Assembly (NCBI GenBank): GCA_009918865.1
Contig: RGCY01000012.1
Coordinates: 1-15,051 of the forward strand
Direction: 5' to 3'
Length of the DNA: 15,051 nt
Origin: Actinomycetota bacterium
Lineage (GTDB): Bacteria; Actinomycetota; Actinomycetes; S36-B12; UBA5976
Position 1 is the stretch's first letter, and each line of letters starts with the position of its first letter. The translations under genes were made by a program, and so were the position numbers. This document shows, piece by piece, positions 1 to 7,135 of this stretch. The notes beneath the pieces are model-generated. The model was not told the DNA's origin. It searched no databases and saw only the letters and a list, made by a program, of their open reading frames with translations.

Positions 1-1275
1 TACGGCCGCGAAGGCGCCACGTTGCGCAGACACCAGAACGGGTAGTCGCTTCTCATTAACGGGTAGCGCCACTGTGCGAGCATCCCCTGGGGCGAGCGAG
101 ATTGAGTGTTCCCACGGGCCACTAGCAGTCGTGGTCGTCAAGCGAATTCGGGTTGGTTGCGCTGCATCACTGATCAAGACCAACCGTGCTGTGGAGCCGG
201 GTACCGATGAAAATGTTTGTGCTCGCTGAGCAGTCGTTGCGACTCCAGCGGTGGCAATCAGGTCCGAGCGTGCACCTGCGCTGCTTGGTCCACGGCCCAC
301 CACCGCGGCTGTCACGGGAGTGGAACTCGTGATGACTAACGCCGCTGCATCTGGGGCAATGTCAGGCAGTTTGACTGCGATAACGCTGCCGGCGGCAACC
401 GAAAGCCCCGATGTGCCCGTGGGTGTAAAGCCTCCGGCCGGACCCACCGCGCGCACATCAATAGATGCCGCACGAGTTGATGCGACGTACAGAGTTGCAG
501 CACGCACATCTGCAGACAAAGGCACGATGTGCAGACCAGGTTTGGTTGCGGGTAACCACTCGGCTCCGCTACCGCTGGTTCCCACGAACGCTGTCACGAG
601 GACGGCTGCGTGTATGACGCCGCTCGTGGTGGTGACATGCAGTGCGGCGGCAGAAACCCCCGGAAACAATGACGCGAACGCCAAAACTCGACGTCCGTGT
701 GCCGGTACTGCGATTCCGCGACTATCAGCCGAATGCAATGTGCCGCGGCTGGTGAGTGCGTCAATGTCAACTGTCGTGGGTGTGGATGTGGGATTGGTGA
801 GGACAATGACATCACTGCGACCGTAGACACTTGCAGCTCCCAAGAACCACCACGATGAGTCGGCTGCTTGGCACTGCTGGCCAATAAGGCCGGAGACCAG
901 CGTTGCTTTGCCGCTGGCAAGCATCACTGCATCAGTTCGCGACACGGACTTGTCTCCCGTTGTGACCAGCGCTGCACTCTTGTTCGGAGTGATTCTTTGC
1001 ACAGCCAAGCGCGCGCGCACTGCAGATGGTCGTCCTGGCAGAGGCGCGCTCCGAACATCCGCAGCACCTTCCGGCGACGAGATAAGCAACGTGGTCCCGG
1101 CGGTGCTCGGAGCGGTCGGGCATACGACTGTTGACTGCTCTAGGCCTTTGCGCTGCAAGACCGAATCCCGAGACAACTCAAATGTCGGCACATATTGACT
1201 GCCAGCGATGATTGCGGCGGAAAGTGCAACTGGCCATAAACGGCGCAACATCACATGAACATGAACGCGAGTCAT
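1..1275 (-). CDS. DUF5719-family secreted protein, C-terminus cut by window edge
   Basis: An open frame of 425 codons runs on the minus strand from ATG at 1275 to the window edge without a stop. A signal peptide or membrane anchor is visible at about residues 10-27 (LRRLWPVALSAAIIAG). Then comes a Cys at about 52 (VVCPTAP), a second in GQQCQAAD, and β-rich stretches such as FLGAASVYGRSDVIVLTNP and VPAHGRRVLAFASLFPG. These match, from memory, the actinobacterial DUF5719 family, a secreted protein of unknown function usually found beside a membrane glycosyltransferase and whiB. I chose the 1275 start because its ATG overlaps the TGA of the upstream glycosyltransferase (ATGA) and an AGGTG sits six bases before it. 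ATG at 1251 is an in-frame alternative. The two genes are probably translationally coupled. A role as an extracytoplasmic partner of the glycosyltransferase is inference. Family call about 80% sure; function unknown. Confidence 0.82.
   Translation of the reverse strand, partial: MTRVHVHVMLRRLWPVALSAAIIAGSQYVPTFELSRDSVLQRKGLEQSTVVCPTAPSTAGTTLLISSPEGAADVRSAPLPGRPSAVRARLAVQRITPNKSAALVTTGDKSVSRTDAVMLASGKATLVSGLIGQQCQAADSSWWFLGAASVYGRSDVIVLTNPTSTPTTVDIDALTSRGTLHSADSRGIAVPAHGRRVLAFASLFPGVSAAALHVTTTSGVIHAAVLVTAFVGTSGSGAEWLPATKPGLHIVPLSADVRAATLYVASTRAASIDVRAVGPAGGFTPTGTSGLSVAAGSVIAVKLPDIAPDAAALVITSSTPVTAAVVGRGPSSAGARSDLIATAGVATTAQRAQTFSSVPGSTARLVLISDAAQPTRIRLTTTTASGPWEHSISLAPGDARTVALPVNEKRLPVLVSAQRGAFAAV
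1272..1275 (-). other. ATGA start-stop overlap (translational coupling)
   Basis: On the minus strand the TGA of the glycosyltransferase (1274-1272) overlaps the ATG of the DUF5719 gene (1275-1273). Such overlaps normally mean re-initiation by the same ribosome and near-equal production of the two proteins. An AGGTG six bases upstream supports initiation here. Confidence 0.8.
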
Positions 1276-4200
1276 GACTGCACCTGCTCAGATTCATCTC
1301 TGCGCCGGCTTGGCACTGCGGCCAAGACAAGGGCCGCCAACACACACGTGTGCACTACCAGCCACATGCTGCGTCCGCGATCACGCCTCTCAACCACAAT
1401 GTCACTGCGCGCACCAAGAGGTAGGTCTAGCACCACGGTTCCCGATGCACTGCGTTCAATTTCTGCGGGACGCCCATCAACTCGCGCTACCCAACCTTGG
1501 GTGGCATCGGCTATGCGAAGTGTCCCCGGTGGCACCACACAGCAACTCGAGTCGGCGTCTGAATTCACCGCTTCGAGTGAAACCCGACCTGGGTCATTTC
1601 CATCTGACGCGATGAAATCTGACCATGGTGTGGAGTGACTCGCGCTGGTGTCGCCTGATTGAGCAGATGAGCGCAAAGACTTGATTGTGGCTCGGGCTGG
1701 ATTACCCGCGACGCGCCAGAGCCACCAGCCTCGCCCGTCCTGTGCTGCCGCGAGTTGACGCAAACTTGGTGCCCGGACAAGGGCTTGTGCAACCGCAGCA
1801 GCACCGTTGCCATCGGGCGCCAGAGCAAGGTAACGGATTCCGGCATCCTTGATGGTTGTAACTGCCTCGGAACGGTTCACCGCCGACACTTCACCTTGTG
1901 CAACCAATGTGCGAACTGCTTCCGCGAGAGCGCTGTCTCCCCCTTGCATGCGCAACATGTCGTCTTCGCCCATGGATGACAATCTGGACGAGCGAACAGC
2001 GAATGCCAGCGGCGCGGGATCGTCGGCATGCAGCACGAGTACTCGCGGCCGTTCTGGACTCTCAAGGTCTACGGCCGCAAAGGCTGGCAATTCGAGTTGG
2101 CTGCCACGGGCGAAAGTGGACGCTGGTGCGGCTGACCACACCCATGTGCCGGCAGCGATGGTTGCAGCAATCGCGGCAACTCCAACACCAGCTGTGATGT
2201 GTCGGATGCCAAGACTGCGCTGGCGCAACGCGAGTAACAGGCCATCGCCAGCGGTTGCGAGGGAAATGCCGCATGCGAGTGCCACTAACAGCATGAAAAC
2301 TGAAGGATCTGGGCCGGTTGGGCGCACGAGACCGGCAACACGAAACGTCACATGATTTGCCACAACCAACAGAACAAGTGGCGCCAACGTGGCGACACCT
2401 AGGTCGCGCGTAAATCGATGTGATGCACCGCGAACCATTGCGGCGGCGGCGATGACAACCACGCTGACACCCCACCAGCGCCAGCCTTGCGTTGATAGCC
2501 CCAGCGTGTGCCACCAGATTGCCTGTGGGTCGCTCGGTTGACCTGAAATTGCGCCACTGGACATAAAGAGCAGCGATGGTTGCTGTAGCCATTGCAAACT
2601 CATGGGCACGAGTGCCAGCCACGGAAGCAACAACGTCATGAGGACGCGCGGCGCGTGCACACGGATGGAGCGACTTGTTGTCAGCATCACCACTGCAAGC
2701 GCAACTGCAAGCACCCACATCAATGGTTCAAATGCCACAACGAGTGTGAGCAACAGCGCAAGCCGAGCCCAACGTTGAGGGGATGGAGTCGCAAGTGCCA
2801 CCACCGCGAGTCGAGCAAGAGGTGGCAGCAGCAACCCCACTACGAGCAGACTTATGTCACCGCGATCGCGCGCTTCGATGAACACTGGAACAACAGCCAC
2901 GCACAGACCTGTGATTGTGCGCACCCACGGTGACGCCACGACACTGCGAAATGAGAGAGCAAACGAGATTACGAACAACGGCACGAAGCAGACGACCAAG
3001 AAAACTATGGCCGCATTCACACTGCCACCAAATGGAAGTGCGAGACCTGCGAGAACGAGGATCCACGGTGGGGCTGGGGATGCCGAGCCGCGTCCGATGT
3101 CGTGCCACGAGGAAAGATAGCTACGCCACAAATCTCCGCTTGTCTGAGCCGTGGCGGGTAGAAGTTCGGCAGACACCGGCCCACTGCCGAGCACCAATCG
3201 CACATGCGCGATGAGTGAAATCACTGTCAACACGGTTGGCACCAAAACAATCGGGCGATGCCAGAGTCGCCGGAATACTTCCGAACGCACGTTCCGCACT
3301 GCAGCTGGCTCTTCGTCCATGAAGATGGGTGACGGCCCGCGGCTACCAGTGATTCGGGTGAGGACTTCGGTCAGGTTGACCATCGCGCGCGTTGCCACAC
3401 GCATGCGTTCGCGCAACGGCACTCTGAATTCGCGTTCCACAGCGTGGGATTGCAGGGCCGTGGCGGCCACCCGGTGACGACTTGCAAACACACGCGACGG
3501 GTGCGCCAGAAACCTCACCAGCCCGTCGATTTCATCGCGAGCTCCAGCGAAGTTACTGCGGGCTGCGGCAACACTTGCGGCAAGGAACGTGCCCAGCATC
3601 ATTCGTAGCGCTACAAGCGGCCACCAGAGCGAAGGTGCGTGCGCAATCTGCATGTGCAATGCCGCAAGACGCAGGTCGCGTCGCGGACGCATAGATCGAC
3701 TGTGTGGACGACGCAAGGTGCTCATTGCTGCTACGTGGCGCACTTTCGCCCGAGGCGCAAAGACAACGCTTTCGCCAGCGCGCCACACGCGCCGACAAAA
3801 ATCAATGTCATCGCCTGACATGGGTAGGGCCGGGTCAAAACCCATCAATCTGTCCCACACGTCGGTGCGAACCAACATCGCCGTGCTGCTCACCGCAAGG
3901 GTGCGCGTGAGTTGATCATCGTCGTGTTGACCTTGGTCAACTTCCCCTGGGTCGACACCTGTGACCCGGCGACCAGCGCCTGTGAGTCGGATGCCGAGTT
4001 CAGAGATGCGGTCGCTTGCACCCCACTGCAGCACCATTGGGCCACACACCGCCGCATGTTCAGCGGTGGCGTGTGCGAGCAATTCGGGCAAACACTGCGC
4101 CTGCGGCTCAGTGTCGTCATGGACGAGCCACAGCCATTGAACTACGACCCCGGCGCTTTCAAGATGAGCGCGGGCTGTGGCAACGGCACGACCAAATGGC

Positions 4201-4577
4201 GCGCTCGGTTCGGCTTCAAGGACGGTGAATCCGCTATCGCGCAGCAGTCTGGCGCTGTCATCGACAGAACCTGTGTCAACAGCGATCAAGGTGACAACTG
4301 GTTGTGGCAGGTTTCTTTGAAGAGCAGGGAGGTCGTCACCCCATGCAAAGGCATCACGAGGTTCAGGTAGTTCATCGTCAAAAAACGAAATGCCGCCAAC
4401 CGAAATTTCAGAAGTGCCGGCGAATACCGAATCACTGTTGACCGAAGAACTCGCGACTGAGTGCGCGGAGAGTGCAGCCGGCAGGGCCGCAAGGAATGTG
4501 GGTAACCACCGCTCACCGTTGTGAACGACGAGCACCACCGCAACGGAGGGCGGGGGGCTTTCCTCACCAGCGGGCAT
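1272..4577 (-). CDS. Polytopic GT2-family glycosyltransferase with extracytoplasmic C-terminal domain
   Basis: Protein of 1101 residues. Residues 11-300 form a GT2 (GT-A fold) domain: opening strand SVAVVLVVHNGERWLP, IAVDTGSVDDS at 98-108, a DXD-like HDDT at 153-156, and GDDIDFCRRVWRAG at 255-268, the usual acidic acceptor-side motif. Hydrophobic segments follow at about 317-340 and repeatedly from about 440 to 830. A soluble, probably outer-face domain covers about 830-1070. It contains ATQGWVARVDGRPAEI, like the GW-x-A-x-VDG motif near the C-terminus of YfhO-type membrane glycosyltransferases. A last membrane helix (1071-1090) and a short basic tail end the protein. It probably transfers a sugar from a nucleotide-activated donor in the cytoplasm to a membrane-bound envelope acceptor. 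Donor and acceptor cannot be read from sequence. Residues 37-91 look like an insertion in the catalytic domain. The gene lies 49 bases downstream of whiB2 on the same strand and overlaps the DUF5719 gene by ATGA. Confidence 0.9.
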   Translation of the reverse strand: MPAGEESPPPSVAVVLVVHNGERWLPTFLAALPAALSAHSVASSSVNSDSVFAGTSEISVGGISFFDDELPEPRDAFAWGDDLPALQRNLPQPVVTLIAVDTGSVDDSARLLRDSGFTVLEAEPSAPFGRAVATARAHLESAGVVVQWLWLVHDDTEPQAQCLPELLAHATAEHAAVCGPMVLQWGASDRISELGIRLTGAGRRVTGVDPGEVDQGQHDDDQLTRTLAVSSTAMLVRTDVWDRLMGFDPALPMSGDDIDFCRRVWRAGESVVFAPRAKVRHVAAMSTLRRPHSRSMRPRRDLRLAALHMQIAHAPSLWWPLVALRMMLGTFLAASVAAARSNFAGARDEIDGLVRFLAHPSRVFASRHRVAATALQSHAVEREFRVPLRERMRVATRAMVNLTEVLTRITGSRGPSPIFMDEEPAAVRNVRSEVFRRLWHRPIVLVPTVLTVISLIAHVRLVLGSGPVSAELLPATAQTSGDLWRSYLSSWHDIGRGSASPAPPWILVLAGLALPFGGSVNAAIVFLVVCFVPLFVISFALSFRSVVASPWVRTITGLCVAVVPVFIEARDRGDISLLVVGLLLPPLARLAVVALATPSPQRWARLALLLTLVVAFEPLMWVLAVALAVVMLTTSRSIRVHAPRVLMTLLLPWLALVPMSLQWLQQPSLLFMSSGAISGQPSDPQAIWWHTLGLSTQGWRWWGVSVVVIAAAAMVRGASHRFTRDLGVATLAPLVLLVVANHVTFRVAGLVRPTGPDPSVFMLLVALACGISLATAGDGLLLALRQRSLGIRHITAGVGVAAIAATIAAGTWVWSAAPASTFARGSQLELPAFAAVDLESPERPRVLVLHADDPAPLAFAVRSSRLSSMGEDDMLRMQGGDSALAEAVRTLVAQGEVSAVNRSEAVTTIKDAGIRYLALAPDGNGAAAVAQALVRAPSLRQLAAAQDGRGWWLWRVAGNPARATIKSLRSSAQSGDTSASHSTPWSDFIASDGNDPGRVSLEAVNSDADSSCCVVPPGTLRIADATQGWVARVDGRPAEIERSASGTVVLDLPLGARSDIVVERRDRGRSMWLVVHTCVLAALVLAAVPSRRRDESEQVQS

Positions 4578-4588
4578 AGCGCCTGAGC

Positions 4589-4621
4589 CTAGGTGCAGGG
4601 TGTGCGCCGAGGCGCACCTAG
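4589..4621 (-). promoter_or_regulatory. Competing hairpins between whiB2 and the glycosyltransferase gene
   Basis: Two inverted repeats share bases. Outer arms CTAGGTGC (4589-4596) and GCACCTAG (4614-4621) are perfect 8-mers. Inner arms GTGCGC (4602-4607) and GCGCAC (4612-4617) form a 6-bp stem with a 4-base loop, or 7 bp with a 2-base loop. In the minus-strand transcript the inner stem uses bases that the outer stem needs, so the two are mutually exclusive. No T-run follows, so a classical intrinsic terminator is not supported. The outer 3' arm ends 11 bases before the glycosyltransferase ATG, in its weak ribosome-binding region. Partial terminator, processing site or translation switch are all possible. 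Confidence 0.5.
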
Positions 4622-4626
4622 AACGC

Positions 4627-4902
4627 TCAGATGGCTTGCTTCTTCAACCGACGACGTTCGCGCTCAGAGAGCCCGCCCCAGATGCCGAAACGCTCGTCGG
4701 TGGCCAGCGCATATTCAAGGCACTCAACTCGAACCGAGCACGCGCTGCAGACACGCTTAGCCTCGCGAGTCGAGCCTCCCTTTTCAGGAAAGAATGCTTC
4801 AGGGTCGGTTTGGGCGCAGAGAGCCTCGGACTGCCACTGCAACACGCTTGGCTCCGAGAGGGGAAGGATTGTCAGGTTTGTGTCGTATTCCTGCTGATCC
4901 AT
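4627..4902 (-). CDS. whiB2: WhiB-family iron-sulfur transcription regulator, WhiB2/WhmD type
   Basis: Protein of 91 residues with the four iron-sulfur cysteines C29, C52, C55 and C61 in the WhiB spacing (C-x22-C-x2-C-x5-C). The turn motif GIWGG is at 73-77, followed by a basic C-terminal segment SERERRRLKKQAI that fits DNA contact. The block CAQTDPEAFFPEKGGSTREA (29-48) is characteristic of the WhiB2/WhmD branch rather than WhiB1, 3 or 7. WhiB proteins hold a 4Fe-4S cluster and act with the principal sigma factor. WhiB2/WhmD is linked to septation and cell division in mycobacteria and Streptomyces. ATG 4902 is preceded by GGAAGGAC at a good distance. A SigA-like promoter and an inverted repeat lie just upstream. 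The next gene on the same strand is the membrane glycosyltransferase, so readthrough could link the regulator to envelope genes. Confidence 0.95.
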   Translation of the reverse strand: MDQQEYDTNLTILPLSEPSVLQWQSEALCAQTDPEAFFPEKGGSTREAKRVCSACSVRVECLEYALATDERFGIWGGLSERERRRLKKQAI

Positions 4903-4911
4903 GCTGGTTCT

Positions 4912-4940
4912 GTCCTTCCGGTTCAGCCTGGCTGAACCGG
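4912..4940 (-). promoter_or_regulatory. Perfect inverted repeat abutting the whiB2 ribosome-binding site
   Basis: Arms CCGGTTCAGC (4918-4927) and GCTGAACCGG (4931-4940) are exact reverse complements separated by 3 bases. In the whiB2 leader RNA the second arm ends in the first GG of the Shine-Dalgarno GGAAGGAC (4919-4912), about 9 bases before the ATG. The element lies within the predicted leader, downstream of the promoter at 4984-5013. It could be a DNA operator (dyad of a dimeric regulator) or an RNA hairpin that limits ribosome access. Sequence alone does not decide between these. Confidence 0.65.
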
Positions 4941-4983
4941 TTTATCCGATTCGTGTGCAGCCGGGCTGTGTTCCCGGGCGAGA

Positions 4984-5013
4984 ATTACACTCGTGTTGTT
5001 TAGCCTCCGTCAA
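4984..5013 (-). promoter_or_regulatory. Predicted SigA-type promoter of whiB2
   Basis: On the minus strand TTGACG (5013-5008) and TGTAAT (4989-4984) are separated by 18 bases. Each matches the vegetative consensus (TTGACA, TATAAT) at five of six positions. Predicted transcription start is about 4976-4978, giving a leader of roughly 75 bases that contains the inverted repeat at 4918-4940. The promoter lies just past the stop of the upstream DNA glycosylase gene, so whiB2 can be transcribed independently. Confidence 0.65.
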
Positions 5014-5052
5014 GGGGTAAAAACGGACATTTCACCAATTCTTGTGCACAAT

Positions 5053-6012
5053 TTAGCGACCACGGTGGTCGGATGGCGCGAGCCGTGGCCCGTGACGTGG
5101 TGCGGACACTCCTGCGAGAGCCACCATCCGCACGATGCGGAAGCGATGGCCCATCCACATCGAAAGTAACTGAGCCATCTGTTCATCACTGCCGCGATGT
5201 GCACCCGTGAACGCGTGGCACACCGCGTGGCAGATGTGAAAGTCACGAAAGGGGACGGAGTCTGCATCACCAAAACTTTGAGTTGCCAGAAGTGCATCTG
5301 TCCACACTCCGTAGCCGCCCACCGTGCGCAAGCGAGCGCGAACATGGCTCGGTTCAGCAGTCCACACATCCGTCGCGGTCAGTGCCGTGAGACAGCGCAC
5401 CACGGTTTGACTGCGAGCGGCATCAACGCCTGCGCGATGCCACACCCACGAAGGAATTGCTAGCCATTGCGCGAGCGACGGTGGCACAACCATGTGGGCC
5501 GGTGCTGCGGATGTGAAGGTGCGCGCTGATTCACCACATGTGCGCACCACGTGCGCCCAACCTCGATGTGCCTCAATGCCGGTAACGCGCTGCCCCAGAA
5601 TCGCGGCGACTAGCACCTGCGGCACCGCACGCACGGCTGGCACGCGCCAGTGGCGTAAGAGTTGGGGACCGCGCTCACGTAGCCGCGCAGAGTGAGCGTG
5701 CGCCACTGCCTCCACGGCATTGAAGTCACCGATGTGGTCGCCAGCGCCGAGGTCGAGCGGCAACCGGTGCGCGAGAAATTCGGCCCCTGGCCCCCAGCTG
5801 GTGGCTGTGACCTCACCGCGATCGGCTTCCAGGTATTGCACCGCTGATCCGTCAGGGGTGTCCACGGTTCGCCATACCCACTCGCGCGCGCCAGAGCGAC
5901 CTAGCGCAAGGCATGGGTCACCGGCACCTTGTTGCAAGGGTTTCAGCGCTGAGTGCAGACTGATGGGCCACGACGCCTGCCAACGTCTGCGCGTTTCGGT
6001 GGATGCAATCAC
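5053..6012 (-). CDS. HhH-GPD DNA glycosylase, AlkA/3-methyladenine glycosylase II-like
   Basis: About 319 residues from GTG 6012. The C-terminal half carries the helix-hairpin-helix glycosylase fold: VLVAAILGQRVTGIEAHRGW, then the hairpin region RTVGGYGVWTDALL (about 229-242), and the Asp in VPFRDFHICH (about residue 257) at the place of the catalytic Asp of HhH-GPD enzymes. The tail GHRFRIVRMVALAG and PRHGPRLAP matches actinobacterial 3-methyladenine glycosylase 2 family proteins. The predicted role is excision of alkylated bases in base-excision repair. An in-frame ATG at 6066 would overlap manC by 58 bases. I prefer GTG 6012, because GTG and the manC TGA share bases (GTGA) and the family-like region (RRWQASWPISLHSALKPL) starts just after it. 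The gene is probably cotranscribed with manC. Substrate range is unknown. Confidence 0.85.
   Translation of the reverse strand: MIASTETRRRWQASWPISLHSALKPLQQGAGDPCLALGRSGAREWVWRTVDTPDGSAVQYLEADRGEVTATSWGPGAEFLAHRLPLDLGAGDHIGDFNAVEAVAHAHSARLRERGPQLLRHWRVPAVRAVPQVLVAAILGQRVTGIEAHRGWAHVVRTCGESARTFTSAAPAHMVVPPSLAQWLAIPSWVWHRAGVDAARSQTVVRCLTALTATDVWTAEPSHVRARLRTVGGYGVWTDALLATQSFGDADSVPFRDFHICHAVCHAFTGAHRGSDEQMAQLLSMWMGHRFRIVRMVALAGVSAPRHGPRLAPSDHRGR
6009..6012 (-). other. GTGA start-stop overlap between manC and the DNA glycosylase
   Basis: The manC TGA (6011-6009) overlaps a GTG (6012-6010) that is in frame with the DNA glycosylase. This supports GTG 6012 as the real start and suggests translational coupling. 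Confidence 0.6.
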
Positions 6013-7094
6013 GCTGGCTCTGCAGAGAACCGCACTGCCATATCGGGTAGAGCCGTCTCCGGCCACACGCGCGCTCCGCTGGTGAATTCGTTGTGTGCTC
6101 CGATATCGCAGTTGTCCCCGATGACCGCTTCATGAAGGTGGGTGCCGGCACCGATGCGCGTACTGCGACCGACAACACTGTCGCGCACGACCGCGCCGGC
6201 ACCAATAACCACTCCGTCCATCAGCACACTGCCCAGCACCTTTGCACCCGAATGCACAATGCAGTTACGGCCAACTGCGCTGCCTGCACTGACCTGCGCA
6301 TCCGCGGCAACCTGTGCTGAAGCGTGGATGAGGGCTTCGCCGTTACTGCCCACAACTGCAGGCGATGGCGCAATGCCACGAACGAGATCAGCGGAACCTC
6401 GGACAAACGCCAACGGGGTTCCTAGGTCTAACCAGTAGCTCGTGTCAACGTGGCCAATCACATGTGCACCAGATTGCAATAAGCCGGGAAATGTCTCTCG
6501 CTCAACTGAGACTGGGCGACCGGCTGGGATTTCATCAAGCAAACTGCGACGAAACACGTAGCAGCCGGCATTGATTTGGTCTGTGACGATTTCTTCTGGA
6601 GTGCTGGGCTTTTCCAGAAACGCCAAAACTTTGTGCTGAGCATCAGTGGGAACAAGGCCAAAGGGGCGTGGGTCTTCGACACGCGTTAGATACAGCGCGA
6701 CATCGGCCCGAGCATCTCGCCAGTGAGCCACAAGCGCTTCAATGTCAAAGCCAGAGAGAACATCTCCGTTGAACACCAGCACTGGATCATCAGGACCGCT
6801 GCGCAAATGCTCAGCAACATTGCGCAACGCGCCGCCAGTTCCTAGTGGTGTCTCTTCATGCGCATAGGTCAACTGCACACCGAGACCTTCCCCATGACCA
6901 TAGGCACTGCGAAACACGTCCGCTTGATATGAGGTGCCAAGCACAACATGATCAACGCCGGCTGCACGTGCGCGCGCGATTTGATGTGTCGTGCATGGCA
7001 CACCAGCAACGGGCAACATCGGTTTGGGAGCGCTGAGCGTCAGGGGACGCAAGCGCGTGCCTTGCCCGCCGACAAGGAGGATGGCTTCCAGCAT
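6009..7094 (-). CDS. manC: Mannose-1-phosphate guanylyltransferase (GDP-mannose pyrophosphorylase)
   Basis: Protein of 361 residues, the normal length for the actinobacterial enzyme. The N-terminal nucleotidyltransferase domain has the signature GGQGTRLRPLT (9-19) with KPMLPVAG (24-31). Other landmarks are TPLGTGGALRN (82-92), the metal-binding Asp in FNGDVL (D111), FLEKP (159-163) and NAGCYVF (175-181), followed by YWLDLGTP. Residues about 250-340 form a left-handed β-helix of hexapeptide repeats, for example AQVSAGSAVGRNCIVHSG. It converts mannose-1-phosphate and GTP to GDP-mannose, the donor for mannosylated glycolipids, lipoglycans and glycoproteins. Glucose-1-phosphate nucleotidyltransferase specificity is the main alternative. 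The actinobacterial context and similarity to mycobacterial ManB (Rv3264c) favour mannose. ATG 7094 has only a weak ribosome-binding site. The stop overlaps the DNA glycosylase GTG. Divergent from the TIGR03089 gene with a 41-base gap. Confidence 0.88.
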   Translation of the reverse strand: MLEAILLVGGQGTRLRPLTLSAPKPMLPVAGVPCTTHQIARARAAGVDHVVLGTSYQADVFRSAYGHGEGLGVQLTYAHEETPLGTGGALRNVAEHLRSGPDDPVLVFNGDVLSGFDIEALVAHWRDARADVALYLTRVEDPRPFGLVPTDAQHKVLAFLEKPSTPEEIVTDQINAGCYVFRRSLLDEIPAGRPVSVERETFPGLLQSGAHVIGHVDTSYWLDLGTPLAFVRGSADLVRGIAPSPAVVGSNGEALIHASAQVAADAQVSAGSAVGRNCIVHSGAKVLGSVLMDGVVIGAGAVVRDSVVGRSTRIGAGTHLHEAVIGDNCDIGAHNEFTSGARVWPETALPDMAVRFSAEPA

Positions 7095-7121
7095 GGCGGC
7101 AGTCTGCCAGCCTGGGGTGAC

Positions 7122-7127
7122 TACCGT
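7122..7127 (+). promoter_or_regulatory. Possible -10 element for a leaderless TIGR03089 transcript
   Basis: TACCGT fits the TANNNT pattern seen 7-10 bases before the start of leaderless actinobacterial genes. It ends 8 bases before ATG 7136, and no Shine-Dalgarno is visible in the 41-base gap to manC. No convincing -35 is seen. Weak evidence. Confidence 0.35.
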
Positions 7128-7135
7128 TATCGCTC

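Noticed and set aside
251..826. Long plus-strand open frame opposite the DUF5719 gene
   Set aside because: It lies opposite a well-supported minus-strand gene with a signal peptide, family motifs and an ATGA-coupled start. Its product is low-complexity Thr/Ala/Val with no family resemblance.
5042..5051. TTGTGCACAA palindrome upstream of the whiB2 promoter
   Set aside because: A perfect 10-bp dyad, but such dyads are expected about once per kilobase by chance and no known operator is matched. Kept only as a possible upstream site.
5057..5071. CGACCAC-G-GTGGTCG palindrome at the end of the DNA glycosylase gene, as a terminator
   Set aside because: It lies within the coding end, allows only a short stem with a realistic loop, and is not followed by a T-run.
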